DNA from: Paenibacillus sp. FSL H8-0537
GTDB taxonomy: Bacteria > Bacillota > Bacilli > Paenibacillales > Paenibacillaceae
NCBI RefSeq assembly: GCF_038051995.1
Contig: NZ_CP150290.1
Coordinates: 855,501-919,500 of the forward strand
Direction of reading: 5' to 3'
DNA length: 64,000 nucleotides
A program made the position numbers and the translations under genes. Shown in pieces: positions 43,905 to 51,958 of this stretch (the stretch's first letter is position 1; each line of letters begins with the position of its first letter). The notes below the pieces were generated by a model. The model searched no databases, was not told the origin of the DNA, and saw only the letters and a list, made by a program, of their open reading frames with translations.

Positions 43905-44414
43905 ATGGGCCAATCATTGCGAGTAGAAGAGCTGACAGAACTGAATGAGCATACGTTAGAGGAGTTAGTCGGGCTCATTGTCGAGGTCGTAGAGGATGGA
44001 GCGTCGATCGGCTTCCTGCCGCCCCTTAGCAGGGAGGATGCCAAAGCTTATTGGCAGGGCGTATTGGAGCCGGGCACATTGCTGTGGGTTGCCAAGGAGG
44101 GAGAGCGAATTGTCGGTACCGTACAGCTTCAGCTGGCGCAAAAGCAAAATGCGACCCATCGTGGGGAAATCGCCAAAATGATGGTGCAGCCCCAGCAGCG
44201 GCGCAAAGGCATTGCCAGACTGCTGATGCAGCAAGCGGAGGAGCGGGCTGTTGCGGAAGGACGAAGCCTGCTCATTTTGGATACGCTAGAAGGAGCGCCT
44301 TCTAATATTTTGTACCAGTCGCTGGGCTTTACTGAAGCGGGGCGTATTCCGAAATTCGCTCGTTCAGGCGATGGCAACCTATATGCCACGGTATTATATT
44401 ATAAAGAAATATAG
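43905..44414 (+). CDS. GNAT-family N-acetyltransferase
   Basis: A 169-residue acetyltransferase. The acetyl-CoA-binding motif is QRRKGIARLLMQQAEE and the second core motif is LILDTLEGAPSNILYQSLGF. It transfers acetyl from acetyl-CoA to an amine; acceptor unknown. AAAAGGAG precedes the ATG. The gene stands alone, with a terminator behind and the LacI relic in front. Confidence 0.9.
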   Translation: MGQSLRVEELTELNEHTLEELVGLIVEVVEDGASIGFLPPLSREDAKAYWQGVLEPGTLLWVAKEGERIVGTVQLQLAQKQNATHRGEIAKMMVQPQQRRKGIARLLMQQAEERAVAEGRSLLILDTLEGAPSNILYQSLGFTEAGRIPKFARSGDGNLYATVLYYKEI

Positions 44415-44493
44415 CCCACTTACATATTATGAAAAATATGAGCTAATAGAGTGGGTGAAATAGCGATAATACCCCCTAATAACGAATATCGCC

Positions 44494-44534
44494 AAAAGCC
44501 CAATTAGGAGTTTACCGCTCTTAATTGGGCTTTT
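44494..44534. terminator. Terminator after the GNAT gene
   Basis: AAAAGCCCAATTA pairs with TAATTGGGCTTTT, with an outer A/T run suited to both directions; it also faces the convergent SDR gene. Confidence 0.85.
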
Positions 44535-44637
44535 AAAAGCATCTTATATTTCATCTGATTAAATATCAACTATATAAAGCTATTACAGCTCGATTCTTTA
44601 CTGCTCTTTGGCGTTGGCGTTGCCGTTAAAGTTATTG

Positions 44638-45498
44638 TTACTGGGGCTTCGCAAACTCCCGTTCATAAATCGAGCTGACGAGGCTCAGTACTTTAGCGCT
44701 TTGGTCTGTGAATTTCAGCTCGGCTGCTTTGCCATTTATAAGATAAGAGCCGGGCGCTGCAAGCTTCTCCTTGCCGATTGCTGCTTCATAAAGCAGGGAA
44801 GCTCCTTTGCTCGGATGTGGGAAAAATAGCTTCATGATTGGCGTTATATAAAAAGGCAGGCCGGACTTTTTTCCTTTTCTAATCGTATTATTGCCGCCCG
44901 GGTCAACGCTGATGATGCGAAGCCCTTCAGCTGCAAGCTCCGGGGCAAGCTCCTTTGTCCACAAGGAAAGAGCGAGCTTGGAGGTGGAGTAGGGACCGAA
45001 CAGCTTCTTGAATTCCGTTGGGCGCTCCAACGTTTGCGAGTCGAATTTCCTCAAGGTTTTGAAAGAGCTGGTCGACGTATTAACGATCGTCTTGCAGCTT
45101 CCTTTTTTCAGCAGCTCCTTCAGCTCCATAAAGACGGCATAAGGCGCGACTGTCTGCAAATCAAAATGCTGCTCCCGCCCTTGCTTGGTCATGGACAGCT
45201 CCGAAAAGCTTCCTCCAGCATTGTTGAAAAGCACATCAAGCTTTGCTTCTGCTTCTTTCATTCGCTTCAGTGCCTGCTTTAAGCTTGCAAAATCAGCTAA
45301 ATCGGCTTTATACACGCGGAGCTGGCCCTTGCGCAGAGCAGCTTGCACCTCCTCGTCATCCTCTAGAAAATCGGAACGAATGAGCGCGGCGACATGCCAG
45401 CCTTCTCCAAGCAGCCTGCGAGTCAATTCAAGTCCAATTCCATTGTTAGCGCCTGTGATAAGCGCTGTTTGTACATCTATTGGTTTGTTCCTCATCAT
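44638..45498 (-). CDS. SDR-family oxidoreductase (retinol-dehydrogenase-like)
   Basis: A 286-residue SDR. Cofactor loop GANNGIG, NNAGGS, catalytic Ser in NTSTSSF and intact YSTSK. The insertion between these and the longer C-terminus fit the retinol-dehydrogenase/WW-oxidoreductase-like branch. GAGGAGG precedes two adjacent ATGs (45498 and 45495). The promoter region has a 19-base spacer occupied by a near-perfect dyad, the signature of MerR-type control, though no merR gene is in the window. Confidence 0.88.
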   Translation of the reverse strand: MMRNKPIDVQTALITGANNGIGLELTRRLLGEGWHVAALIRSDFLEDDEEVQAALRKGQLRVYKADLADFASLKQALKRMKEAEAKLDVLFNNAGGSFSELSMTKQGREQHFDLQTVAPYAVFMELKELLKKGSCKTIVNTSTSSFKTLRKFDSQTLERPTEFKKLFGPYSTSKLALSLWTKELAPELAAEGLRIISVDPGGNNTIRKGKKSGLPFYITPIMKLFFPHPSKGASLLYEAAIGKEKLAAPGSYLINGKAAELKFTDQSAKVLSLVSSIYEREFAKPQ

Positions 45499-45563
45499 GG
45501 ATCCTCCTCTATATGGTTGAACCATCTCAGCAGCTATCCGTTGCTGCTGCTCTTAATGGCATT

Positions 45564-45594
45564 AGCGTACAACTTGGAGTCAGCTCCAAGTCAA
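45564..45594 (-). promoter_or_regulatory. MerR-type promoter with 19-bp spacer dyad
   Basis: On the minus strand: -35 TTGACT (45594-45589), a 19-base spacer containing CTTGGAG-CTGA-CTCCAAG, and -10 TACGCT (45569-45564). An overlong spacer filled by a dyad is the hallmark of promoters activated by MerR-family regulators. Confidence 0.65.
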
Positions 45595-45718
45595 GCGATC
45601 CGGCAAAACTTTTTGAAATATAGGGCTTGCAAGTTATTTTAAGAAATGTAGAAACCAGTCGAATGCTGAAACATGTTACAATCTTTTCAAAAGAAAAATA
45701 AGCTTTCTAACGGAGGCC

Positions 45719-46090
45719 ATGATGCAGCCATTTACGAAAAGAGTCATTGAAATCATAAAACGCATTCCCTCAGGTGCTGTTATGAGCTATGGGCAAATCG
45801 CCGAGCTTGCGGGAAGCCGCAGAGGGGCACGCCAGGTCGTGCGGATTTTGCATACTCAGAGCAGTATTCATCAATTGCCGTGGCACCGGGTTGTCAATGC
45901 GCAGGGCGAAATCGCCATTCCGAGTGAAGAGGGGAATATGGAGCAGCGGTCTCGCTTGGAGGAAGAGGGCATCGAGGTGAGTGCGCAGGGCAAGCTGGAT
46001 TTGGCAAAATATCGTTTTAATCCGGCGTCAGCGGACATAATGGGAGCGTGGGATAACCTAGACCCAGACGATGTCGACCAGATGTTTTAA
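45719..46090 (+). CDS. Alkyltransferase-like protein (ATL; MGMT homologue without Cys)
   Basis: A 123-residue protein related to the DNA-binding domain of O6-alkylguanine-DNA alkyltransferase. The MSYGQIAELAGSRRGARQV recognition helix is conserved, but the active PCHRV is PWHRV: Trp55 replaces the acceptor Cys. This defines alkyltransferase-like proteins, which bind O6-alkylguanine without repairing it and pass the lesion to nucleotide excision repair. GGAGG precedes two adjacent ATGs. It is divergent from the SDR gene. Confidence 0.93.
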   Translation: MMQPFTKRVIEIIKRIPSGAVMSYGQIAELAGSRRGARQVVRILHTQSSIHQLPWHRVVNAQGEIAIPSEEGNMEQRSRLEEEGIEVSAQGKLDLAKYRFNPASADIMGAWDNLDPDDVDQMF

Positions 46091-46125
46091 AAAAATGACT
46101 GGATTCAGAGAAACGAGGCAGATAG

Positions 46126-47307
46126 ATGCGTAAAATACAAGCAAGCGGTTCGGGGAGAAAAGTGATCTTAACCGCTATAACGTTCGTGTTATTGTTGACG
46201 GCATGTGGACGCTCGGAGCAGCCAGTTCCATCTGCATTGCCAGCTTCCTCGGAATCGCCACAGGATGCGCCTACAGCAGCATTGCTCCCAGAGCAGCATT
46301 TTGGAGACAAGCTGCAAATGCAGGACAAGCGGCAGAAGCTGTATCATTTTATAACGACCAAGCTGTCCGGGACGGCTGGCTTTTATACGAATTTGCAGGA
46401 CACGGAGCAAAATGCGGAGCTGACGACGGGGCATGAAATGCTCAGCGAGTCGGCGGGGCTTATGATGCGCTATAAGGCTCTAACGCAGCAAAAGGCTGCT
46501 TTTGAGGAAGAGTGGACCCGCGCCAAGCAAACCTTTAATATGGAGACGGCTTTCAGCTACCGCTTCAGCCCTAAGCTGCAGAAGCGTTATACGCTAAACG
46601 CGGCGGTTGACGATTTGCGCATCATTCGGGCGCTGTATGAGGCTGGCGACGTTTTTCAAAATGAAGGCTATAAGCAGGAAGCCGAGAGCTTCGGCATGCG
46701 TTTTTACGAGCATAATGTGAAAAATGGCTATTTGTATGATTTTTATGATGAAACGTACAAAATAACGAATGATTTTATTACGCTGTGTTACATCGATTTG
46801 AAGACGCTGAGACTGCTGCCTATTGAGGCGGGGGAGCGGCAAACGCTGATCGCTAATATGGAGAAAATCATTAAGGACGGTTATTTAACGGATGAATTTC
46901 CTTTTTATGAGACCCGCTATGATTATGGCAAGGGGAAATACAGCTCGGATCATATCAATATGGTGGAATCTTTGCTGACTGTGCTTATTTTAGCCGAAAT
47001 GGGTGAAGAAAAAGCCGAAAGCATCCGATACATAAAGGATAGGGTTAAGGCGGGTACGCTTTATGGCCAATACACGAAGGAAGGCGCAGCCACAACGGAC
47101 ACGCGCTCGACGGCCATCTATGCCATTACAGCGATGATTGGCTCCGTGATTGGGGATCAGACCCTTTATGCCGACAGTATTGGCAAAATGAATGAGTTCC
47201 AGATCGAGGAGGTCGGAAGCCCGCTGCTCGGCGGCTTTGGCGACACGGCTGCTCAGCAGGCCTACTCCTTCGACAACCTAATGGCTTTGCTTGCTTACAC
47301 TTACTAA
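46126..47307 (+). CDS. YdaJ-like lipoprotein (GH8-like fold)
   Basis: A 393-residue lipoprotein: signal peptide with lipobox LLTAC (Cys near residue 27), then a Ser/Pro-rich tether and a helical domain with RYTLNAAVDDLRIIRALYEA and FGDTAAQQAYSFDNL, which recall GH8-type (alpha/alpha)6 barrels and the YdaJ protein of Bacillus. It starts an operon of YdaL-, YdaM-, YdaN- and YdaK-like genes, so it probably trims or processes the exopolysaccharide at the outer face. It is 237 bases ahead of the next gene; the gap holds a large inverted repeat. Confidence 0.8.
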   Translation: MRKIQASGSGRKVILTAITFVLLLTACGRSEQPVPSALPASSESPQDAPTAALLPEQHFGDKLQMQDKRQKLYHFITTKLSGTAGFYTNLQDTEQNAELTTGHEMLSESAGLMMRYKALTQQKAAFEEEWTRAKQTFNMETAFSYRFSPKLQKRYTLNAAVDDLRIIRALYEAGDVFQNEGYKQEAESFGMRFYEHNVKNGYLYDFYDETYKITNDFITLCYIDLKTLRLLPIEAGERQTLIANMEKIIKDGYLTDEFPFYETRYDYGKGKYSSDHINMVESLLTVLILAEMGEEKAESIRYIKDRVKAGTLYGQYTKEGAATTDTRSTAIYAITAMIGSVIGDQTLYADSIGKMNEFQIEEVGSPLLGGFGDTAAQQAYSFDNLMALLAYTY

Positions 47308-47340
47308 AAGCCTTTTTCAATAATTTTCCTTAGCAGAAAC

Positions 47341-47510
47341 TTTGGAGATAAAGGCAAGCGGAGTGAAAGGTTTGAGCTGGAGAAGCGGTAGCGTTCGCAT
47401 TTGGCATTGGATTTCTACAGCTAAATCAGTTTTAATTCAAGTAAGAAATCCAATGGCAACAGCGATCGTAAGCCAAACCTTTTACGCAGTGATGATCCTT
47501 TTTCACCAAA
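47341..47510. repeat. Large imperfect inverted repeat (170 bp)
   Basis: Three pairs of arms are nested: TTTGGAGATAAAGG (47341-47354) with CCTTTTTCACCAAA (47497-47510); AAAGGTTTG (47366-47374) with CAAACCTTT (47474-47482); and CATTGGATTTCT (47405-47416) with AGAAATCCAATG (47444-47455). It would form a long stem when transcribed. It looks like a MITE- or REP-like element. Confidence 0.75.
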
Positions 47511-47544
47511 TTTATAAACGATATTTAGAAAGAAGGCGCCCAAC

Positions 47545-49071
47545 ATGTTATTAGACAGGGCCAAGCACTACGCTCGGCGAGCCTACGCTTTATTCAGCCG
47601 ATACCTTTCGCCTGCCAGCTTCGCGGCATTAGCAGTGCTCATCATTACCGTCATCGCCTTGTTCACGCCACCGTATATTGGGATGGCAGACAACGGGGAC
47701 TTTTTTCGTATTTTGTACAGCAACGGTTTATACTTTAACGCTCCTGATTATGACAGCCAATATCTCGGCCACTTTGTAAAGAATTTTGGCATTTTGCAAT
47801 ATTATAATGAAAATGGGACAACCTTTACGTCCTCACAGTCATGGTTTATTCAATTGTCGGTTGCGCTGAATACGCTGCTGGCCAGCAGCCAGGTGTTCGA
47901 TGTGCGTTTTCAGGCGGCTATATTGACGATTCTTTACGTCATTGCGATTTATTTGCTCGTCGAGAGCCTGACTTGGAAAATAGCCCGTAAATACGGCTAT
48001 ATCATCGCACTGCTGGCGATTTTTATGTTTGGCGACACCGGATATACGGCGTTTTTCAACTCTTTTTTCAGCGAAGGCATCGTGCTCATTATGATGATGC
48101 TCGTCTTTGCCTCAGGGCTGCTGCTTTACCGCCGTCGTTACAATGATTACGCGATGCTCGCCGTGTTTACGGTCAGCGGCTTCCTGCTTACGACGAGCAA
48201 GCAGCAAAATGCCCCGGTTGGCGTCATTATTGCCGTCATCGGCCTGTTCTACCTGTTCATCCATGTGAAGCGAACGTTCCGCGTGCTAATGCTGACATCG
48301 CTCACTGTTCTGATGCTTGCGGGCATTGCAACGTATGTGCTCATTCCGAAGGAGTTCGTCAACATTAACAAATACCATGCGATGACGCGGGGGGTGCTGA
48401 TGGGCTCGGATGATCCGGAAGGCGCCTTAGAGGCGCTCGGCATGGACAAGCAATATGCGATTTTAAAGGACAGCATTTATTATGAGCCGTTTACGACGGT
48501 GGATGTGGATTCGCCGATTTTGGAGGAAAACTTTTACAGCCAGTACGGCTTTGGGGCGATTGTCGGCTATTATATCAGCCATCCGGATCAAGCTGGCAGC
48601 ATGCTGAATTTGGCAGCGAAAAATGCGTTCAGCATCCGCCCTGCGGCGATGGGCAACTATGAAAAGTCGGCTGGCAAGCCGTTCGGCCAGCAGACGGTCT
48701 TTTTCTCCGGCTACAGCTTGCTGAAAGAGGCGCTTGCGCCCAAAACCTTCGGCTTCATCGTCATCTGGATGATTGTCGTAGTTGGCGTATATATGCCGGC
48801 TTTCGTAGCGGCAATCAAGGCGCGCAATCTAAGGCGGGCTTCGCGCCTGCCGCTCATCGTCATGATGATGCTGGCTGGCTTATCCGGCATCTTCGTCTCG
48901 ATTATCGGGGCGGGGGACGCCGATTTGGCCAAGCATGAATTTCTGTTCACCGCAGCCTTTGATCTCATTACGTTTTTGGTCATCGCTGACGGTGTGCGTC
49001 GCAGATTATGGCATAGCGAGCAGGAGCAGGATTCGCCAAACGAAATACATGTAGAGAGGCTGGGAAGGTGA
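47545..49071 (+). CDS. Polytopic GT-C-like membrane protein (WsfD-like hexose transferase)
   Basis: A 508-residue protein with about eleven or twelve transmembrane segments. After the first helix comes MADNGDFFRILYSNGLYF, with an acidic residue pair in the first extracellular loop as in GT-C glycosyltransferases. It resembles proteins annotated as WsfD, a glycan hexose transferase, by general pattern. There is no counterpart in the Bacillus ydaJKLMN operon, so it may add a sugar branch to the polymer. The downstream gene starts four bases after its stop. Confidence 0.65.
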   Translation: MLLDRAKHYARRAYALFSRYLSPASFAALAVLIITVIALFTPPYIGMADNGDFFRILYSNGLYFNAPDYDSQYLGHFVKNFGILQYYNENGTTFTSSQSWFIQLSVALNTLLASSQVFDVRFQAAILTILYVIAIYLLVESLTWKIARKYGYIIALLAIFMFGDTGYTAFFNSFFSEGIVLIMMMLVFASGLLLYRRRYNDYAMLAVFTVSGFLLTTSKQQNAPVGVIIAVIGLFYLFIHVKRTFRVLMLTSLTVLMLAGIATYVLIPKEFVNINKYHAMTRGVLMGSDDPEGALEALGMDKQYAILKDSIYYEPFTTVDVDSPILEENFYSQYGFGAIVGYYISHPDQAGSMLNLAAKNAFSIRPAAMGNYEKSAGKPFGQQTVFFSGYSLLKEALAPKTFGFIVIWMIVVVGVYMPAFVAAIKARNLRRASRLPLIVMMMLAGLSGIFVSIIGAGDADLAKHEFLFTAAFDLITFLVIADGVRRRLWHSEQEQDSPNEIHVERLGR

Positions 49072-49075
49072 GAAG

Positions 49076-50680
49076 GTGAAAAAAAGCAAATGTAGACAAC
49101 CATTACCGAAAACGCTATTGAACCTGCTGCTGTTGCTCTGTTTGCTTTATGGTTATTCCACTTCTTCTCTCGCTGCTGCCGCAGATAAAGAGGCGGAGCC
49201 GATCCGTGTGCTGCTGCTCTATGACAGCTTGGCTCTTGGCACGACAAAGGCTGGCAATGTAGAGGCGCTGCAGCAGCAGCTTGCCGCATTCGGAGCGGAG
49301 GTCACACTCCTCTCTGTAGACGGTTACTCAGGCGGCATGCTGGAGCCGTACAGCAAGGTGATTCTAGTACGCAATGCAGCTGATATGGAGCTGACGAACG
49401 CCGCTTTTGTTCAAGATAGGGGAGCCTATCGGGGGGATTATTTTCATATTGGAGAGGAATTACCCGCCCGGCAGCAGGAAGCGCTGCATATTGCCATTGA
49501 ACAAACGCCGAGCGAGGAAACGATGCGGCTTGCGATTGGCCCGTTCTCGGATGAGGCGGTACGTGTGCAGAATACTCCGTACATCGTGATGCAGATGGCG
49601 ACGGGCGAGCCTCAAGCCGAGGCATACGGCAGCTTTACTCCCAAGCAAAATGATGGGGCGAACGGGAATTCTCCCTACGCAGCGAGGAATGAGCATGCTG
49701 CGTATGTGCCTTATTTTCAGAAGGGGAATTTGAGCGAGCTGGCGATGTCGTATGTGCTGAAGGATTGGCTTGGACTTGCCGAGCCGGGGCAAACCTACCT
49801 GCTTTTTAAGGAAATATACCCGTTTTCGGATTTAACGCTTTTGGCCGGGATGGCCGATACATTATATGATGCCGGCATTCCTTTTGCGATTAGCGTCCAG
49901 CCGGTATTCAACAATTCGGATTTTCCGGCGATGCAGCGCTATCTGGAGGCGCTAAAATATGTGCAGTCGCGAAACGGCACTGTACTGGTCAATGCGCCTG
50001 TCGTAGCTTCAACCATCGGTCAAAATGACCAGACGCTCAAAATGAAGATGACCTATTTCATTGACGTATTAGCCGCTTACGGCATTGCCCCGCTCGGCAT
50101 GGGGGCGGAAATGTATTGGTCCTACGACAAGGAATACGCTGTGGACGGCATGGGCTTCTTCGATTCGGCGGTGCTGCTGCCTAATAAGAAGCTGATGTAC
50201 CGCTCGCAGACGAACGTTTCCAAGCCCTTCGCCTCATCGCTTTACAGCATAAGCCCGAGCTTTCTAGCAGGCTTTGAACACCAGGGCAAGGCTTGGGAGC
50301 CGCTTCCGATGAATACGGCACTGACGTATGATTTTGCTGAAAATGAAGCACAGCTGAGCGCCGATCTCGCCAGTATTACCGAGAGCTGGATGACCTTCGC
50401 GGATTATAAGCAACAAGGCCACGAGGTAAGGACCGAGGCGCATGTCATCCTTTCGCAAGGCTACGGCTTGACCATTAATGGTCAAGCCGTAGCCTTGAAT
50501 GATGCGCTGCGGCAGGTCAGCTCTGATTATGAATACGCGGATAAGGGAACGGTAAGCTTTACCACCTTGTTTAATGTGCAAAATAAAATTTTTATCGTCA
50601 TTATTATGGTGTCGCTCTTCATATTCGGCTTCCTCTTTATGATCGGATACCGACTATACAGACGCAAATACTTCAAATAA
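49076..50680 (+). CDS. YdaL-like protein (DUF2334, polysaccharide-deacetylase-like)
   Basis: A 534-residue protein with a signal peptide (hydrophobic residues 13-33), a central NodB-like barrel of the DUF2334 type (YPFSDLTLLAGMADTLYDAG, FAISVQPVF), and a C-terminal transmembrane helix (about residues 505-525) ending in basic residues. Start is GTG at 49076 behind GGGAAGG. Residues near 462-475 are encoded by a perfect 42-base palindrome. Related to YdaL of Bacillus; likely modifies the exopolysaccharide outside the membrane. Confidence 0.8.
   Translation: MKKSKCRQPLPKTLLNLLLLLCLLYGYSTSSLAAAADKEAEPIRVLLLYDSLALGTTKAGNVEALQQQLAAFGAEVTLLSVDGYSGGMLEPYSKVILVRNAADMELTNAAFVQDRGAYRGDYFHIGEELPARQQEALHIAIEQTPSEETMRLAIGPFSDEAVRVQNTPYIVMQMATGEPQAEAYGSFTPKQNDGANGNSPYAARNEHAAYVPYFQKGNLSELAMSYVLKDWLGLAEPGQTYLLFKEIYPFSDLTLLAGMADTLYDAGIPFAISVQPVFNNSDFPAMQRYLEALKYVQSRNGTVLVNAPVVASTIGQNDQTLKMKMTYFIDVLAAYGIAPLGMGAEMYWSYDKEYAVDGMGFFDSAVLLPNKKLMYRSQTNVSKPFASSLYSISPSFLAGFEHQGKAWEPLPMNTALTYDFAENEAQLSADLASITESWMTFADYKQQGHEVRTEAHVILSQGYGLTINGQAVALNDALRQVSSDYEYADKGTVSFTTLFNVQNKIFIVIIMVSLFIFGFLFMIGYRLYRRKYFK
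50456..50497. repeat. Perfect 42-bp palindrome inside the YdaL-like gene
   Basis: The 21-base arm starting CAAGGCTACGGCTTGACCAT is exactly inverted with no spacer. It encodes QGYGLTINGQAVAL, and the opposite strand would encode the same peptide. No extension beyond 42 bases. Confidence 0.95.
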
Positions 50681-50690
50681 GGAGACAGCT

Positions 50691-51941
50691 ATGACACTCG
50701 CAGACATCCTCATGTTGATTGCCGTTATCTGTATTTGGTCGCTCCTGCTCGTCAATGTGGTGCTGATTATCGCCGGCTATTTATTTTATATCCAGAGCGA
50801 AGGGAAGCCTGTACCGGAAATCAAGGGGGAGACTCCCTTTGTCACCATTATGGTTCCGGCCCACAATGAGGGCAAGGTCATTACGAAGACGGTCGAATCG
50901 CTGCTGGCGCTCGATTATCCGCATGACCGCTACGAAATTATCGTCATTAACGATAATTCCTCGGATAACAGCGCCGTGCTGCTTGCCGAGGTGCAAGCCA
51001 GATACGCAGGACGCAATTTAATGGTTATCAACACCGACAAGGTTACAGGCGGCAAGGGCAAGTCGAATGCGCTCAACATTGGCTTCCAGCAGAGCCGCGG
51101 CGAGCTGATTGCCATTTATGACGCGGACAATACGCCGGAGCGCACAGCGCTTCGCTATCTGGTCGGTGAAATTACGAATGATGATACGCTGGGCGCGGTC
51201 ATCGGAAAGTTTCGCACACGCAACCGCGATACGAATCTGCTCACCCGTTTCATTAACATTGAGACGCTTTCCTTCCAATGGATGGCGCAGGCGGGCAGAT
51301 GGAAGCTGTTCAAGCTTTGCACGATACCCGGCACGAACTTCATAATGTGGCGTCATATCGTCGAGCGGATTGGCGGCTGGGATGTGAAGGCGATTGCCGA
51401 GGATACCGAGATCAGCTTCCGCATTTATATGATGGGGTACCGAATCAAGTTTCAGCCGAAGGCCGTCACCTGGGAGCAGGAGCCGCAAACGGTCAAGGTA
51501 TGGTTCAAGCAGCGGACGCGCTGGGCGAAGGGCAATATTTATGTCATTGTGAAAAATATCCCCTTGCTGTTTGACCGCTCGGCAACGAATATCCGCTTTG
51601 ATATTTTATATTTTTTATCGATTTATTTTCTTCTGCTTACGTCGCTCGTTATGTCGGATCTGCTGCTGATTCTTCACGCTTTAGGTTATGTACATACGAC
51701 AATTGCTGGATTCAGCTCTTTCCTCTGGGTGCTGGCGGTCACGCTGTTTATAGTAGGCACTTATATTACGCTAACAACGGAAAAAGGCGAGCTAAGGCTG
51801 TCCAATGTATGGATTATTATGCTGATGTACGTATCCTATTGCCAAATGTGGATGGTTGTTGCCGCCTACGGCTTGTATACCTACCTCAAGGATTTAGTGT
51901 TTAAGCGTGAAGCAAAATGGTACAAAACCGAACGTTATTAA
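50691..51941 (+). CDS. GT2 glycosyltransferase (YdaM-like, polysaccharide synthase)
   Basis: A 416-residue processive family-2 glycosyltransferase. An N-terminal membrane helix (about 8-30) is followed by the catalytic domain: PAHNEG, VINDNSSD, the DXD-type YDADNTPE, the EDTEISFRIY general-base motif and the polymer-binding QRTRWAKGN; then three C-terminal membrane helices. It adds sugar from a nucleotide donor and probably exports the chain, as in cellulose- and YdaM-type synthases. AAGGAG precedes the ATG, ten bases after the YdaL-like stop. Activity is likely gated by the downstream c-di-GMP receptor-like protein. Confidence 0.92.
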   Translation: MTLADILMLIAVICIWSLLLVNVVLIIAGYLFYIQSEGKPVPEIKGETPFVTIMVPAHNEGKVITKTVESLLALDYPHDRYEIIVINDNSSDNSAVLLAEVQARYAGRNLMVINTDKVTGGKGKSNALNIGFQQSRGELIAIYDADNTPERTALRYLVGEITNDDTLGAVIGKFRTRNRDTNLLTRFINIETLSFQWMAQAGRWKLFKLCTIPGTNFIMWRHIVERIGGWDVKAIAEDTEISFRIYMMGYRIKFQPKAVTWEQEPQTVKVWFKQRTRWAKGNIYVIVKNIPLLFDRSATNIRFDILYFLSIYFLLLTSLVMSDLLLILHALGYVHTTIAGFSSFLWVLAVTLFIVGTYITLTTEKGELRLSNVWIIMLMYVSYCQMWMVVAAYGLYTYLKDLVFKREAKWYKTERY

Positions 51942-51958
51942 AGCTGGAGGAGAGCATC

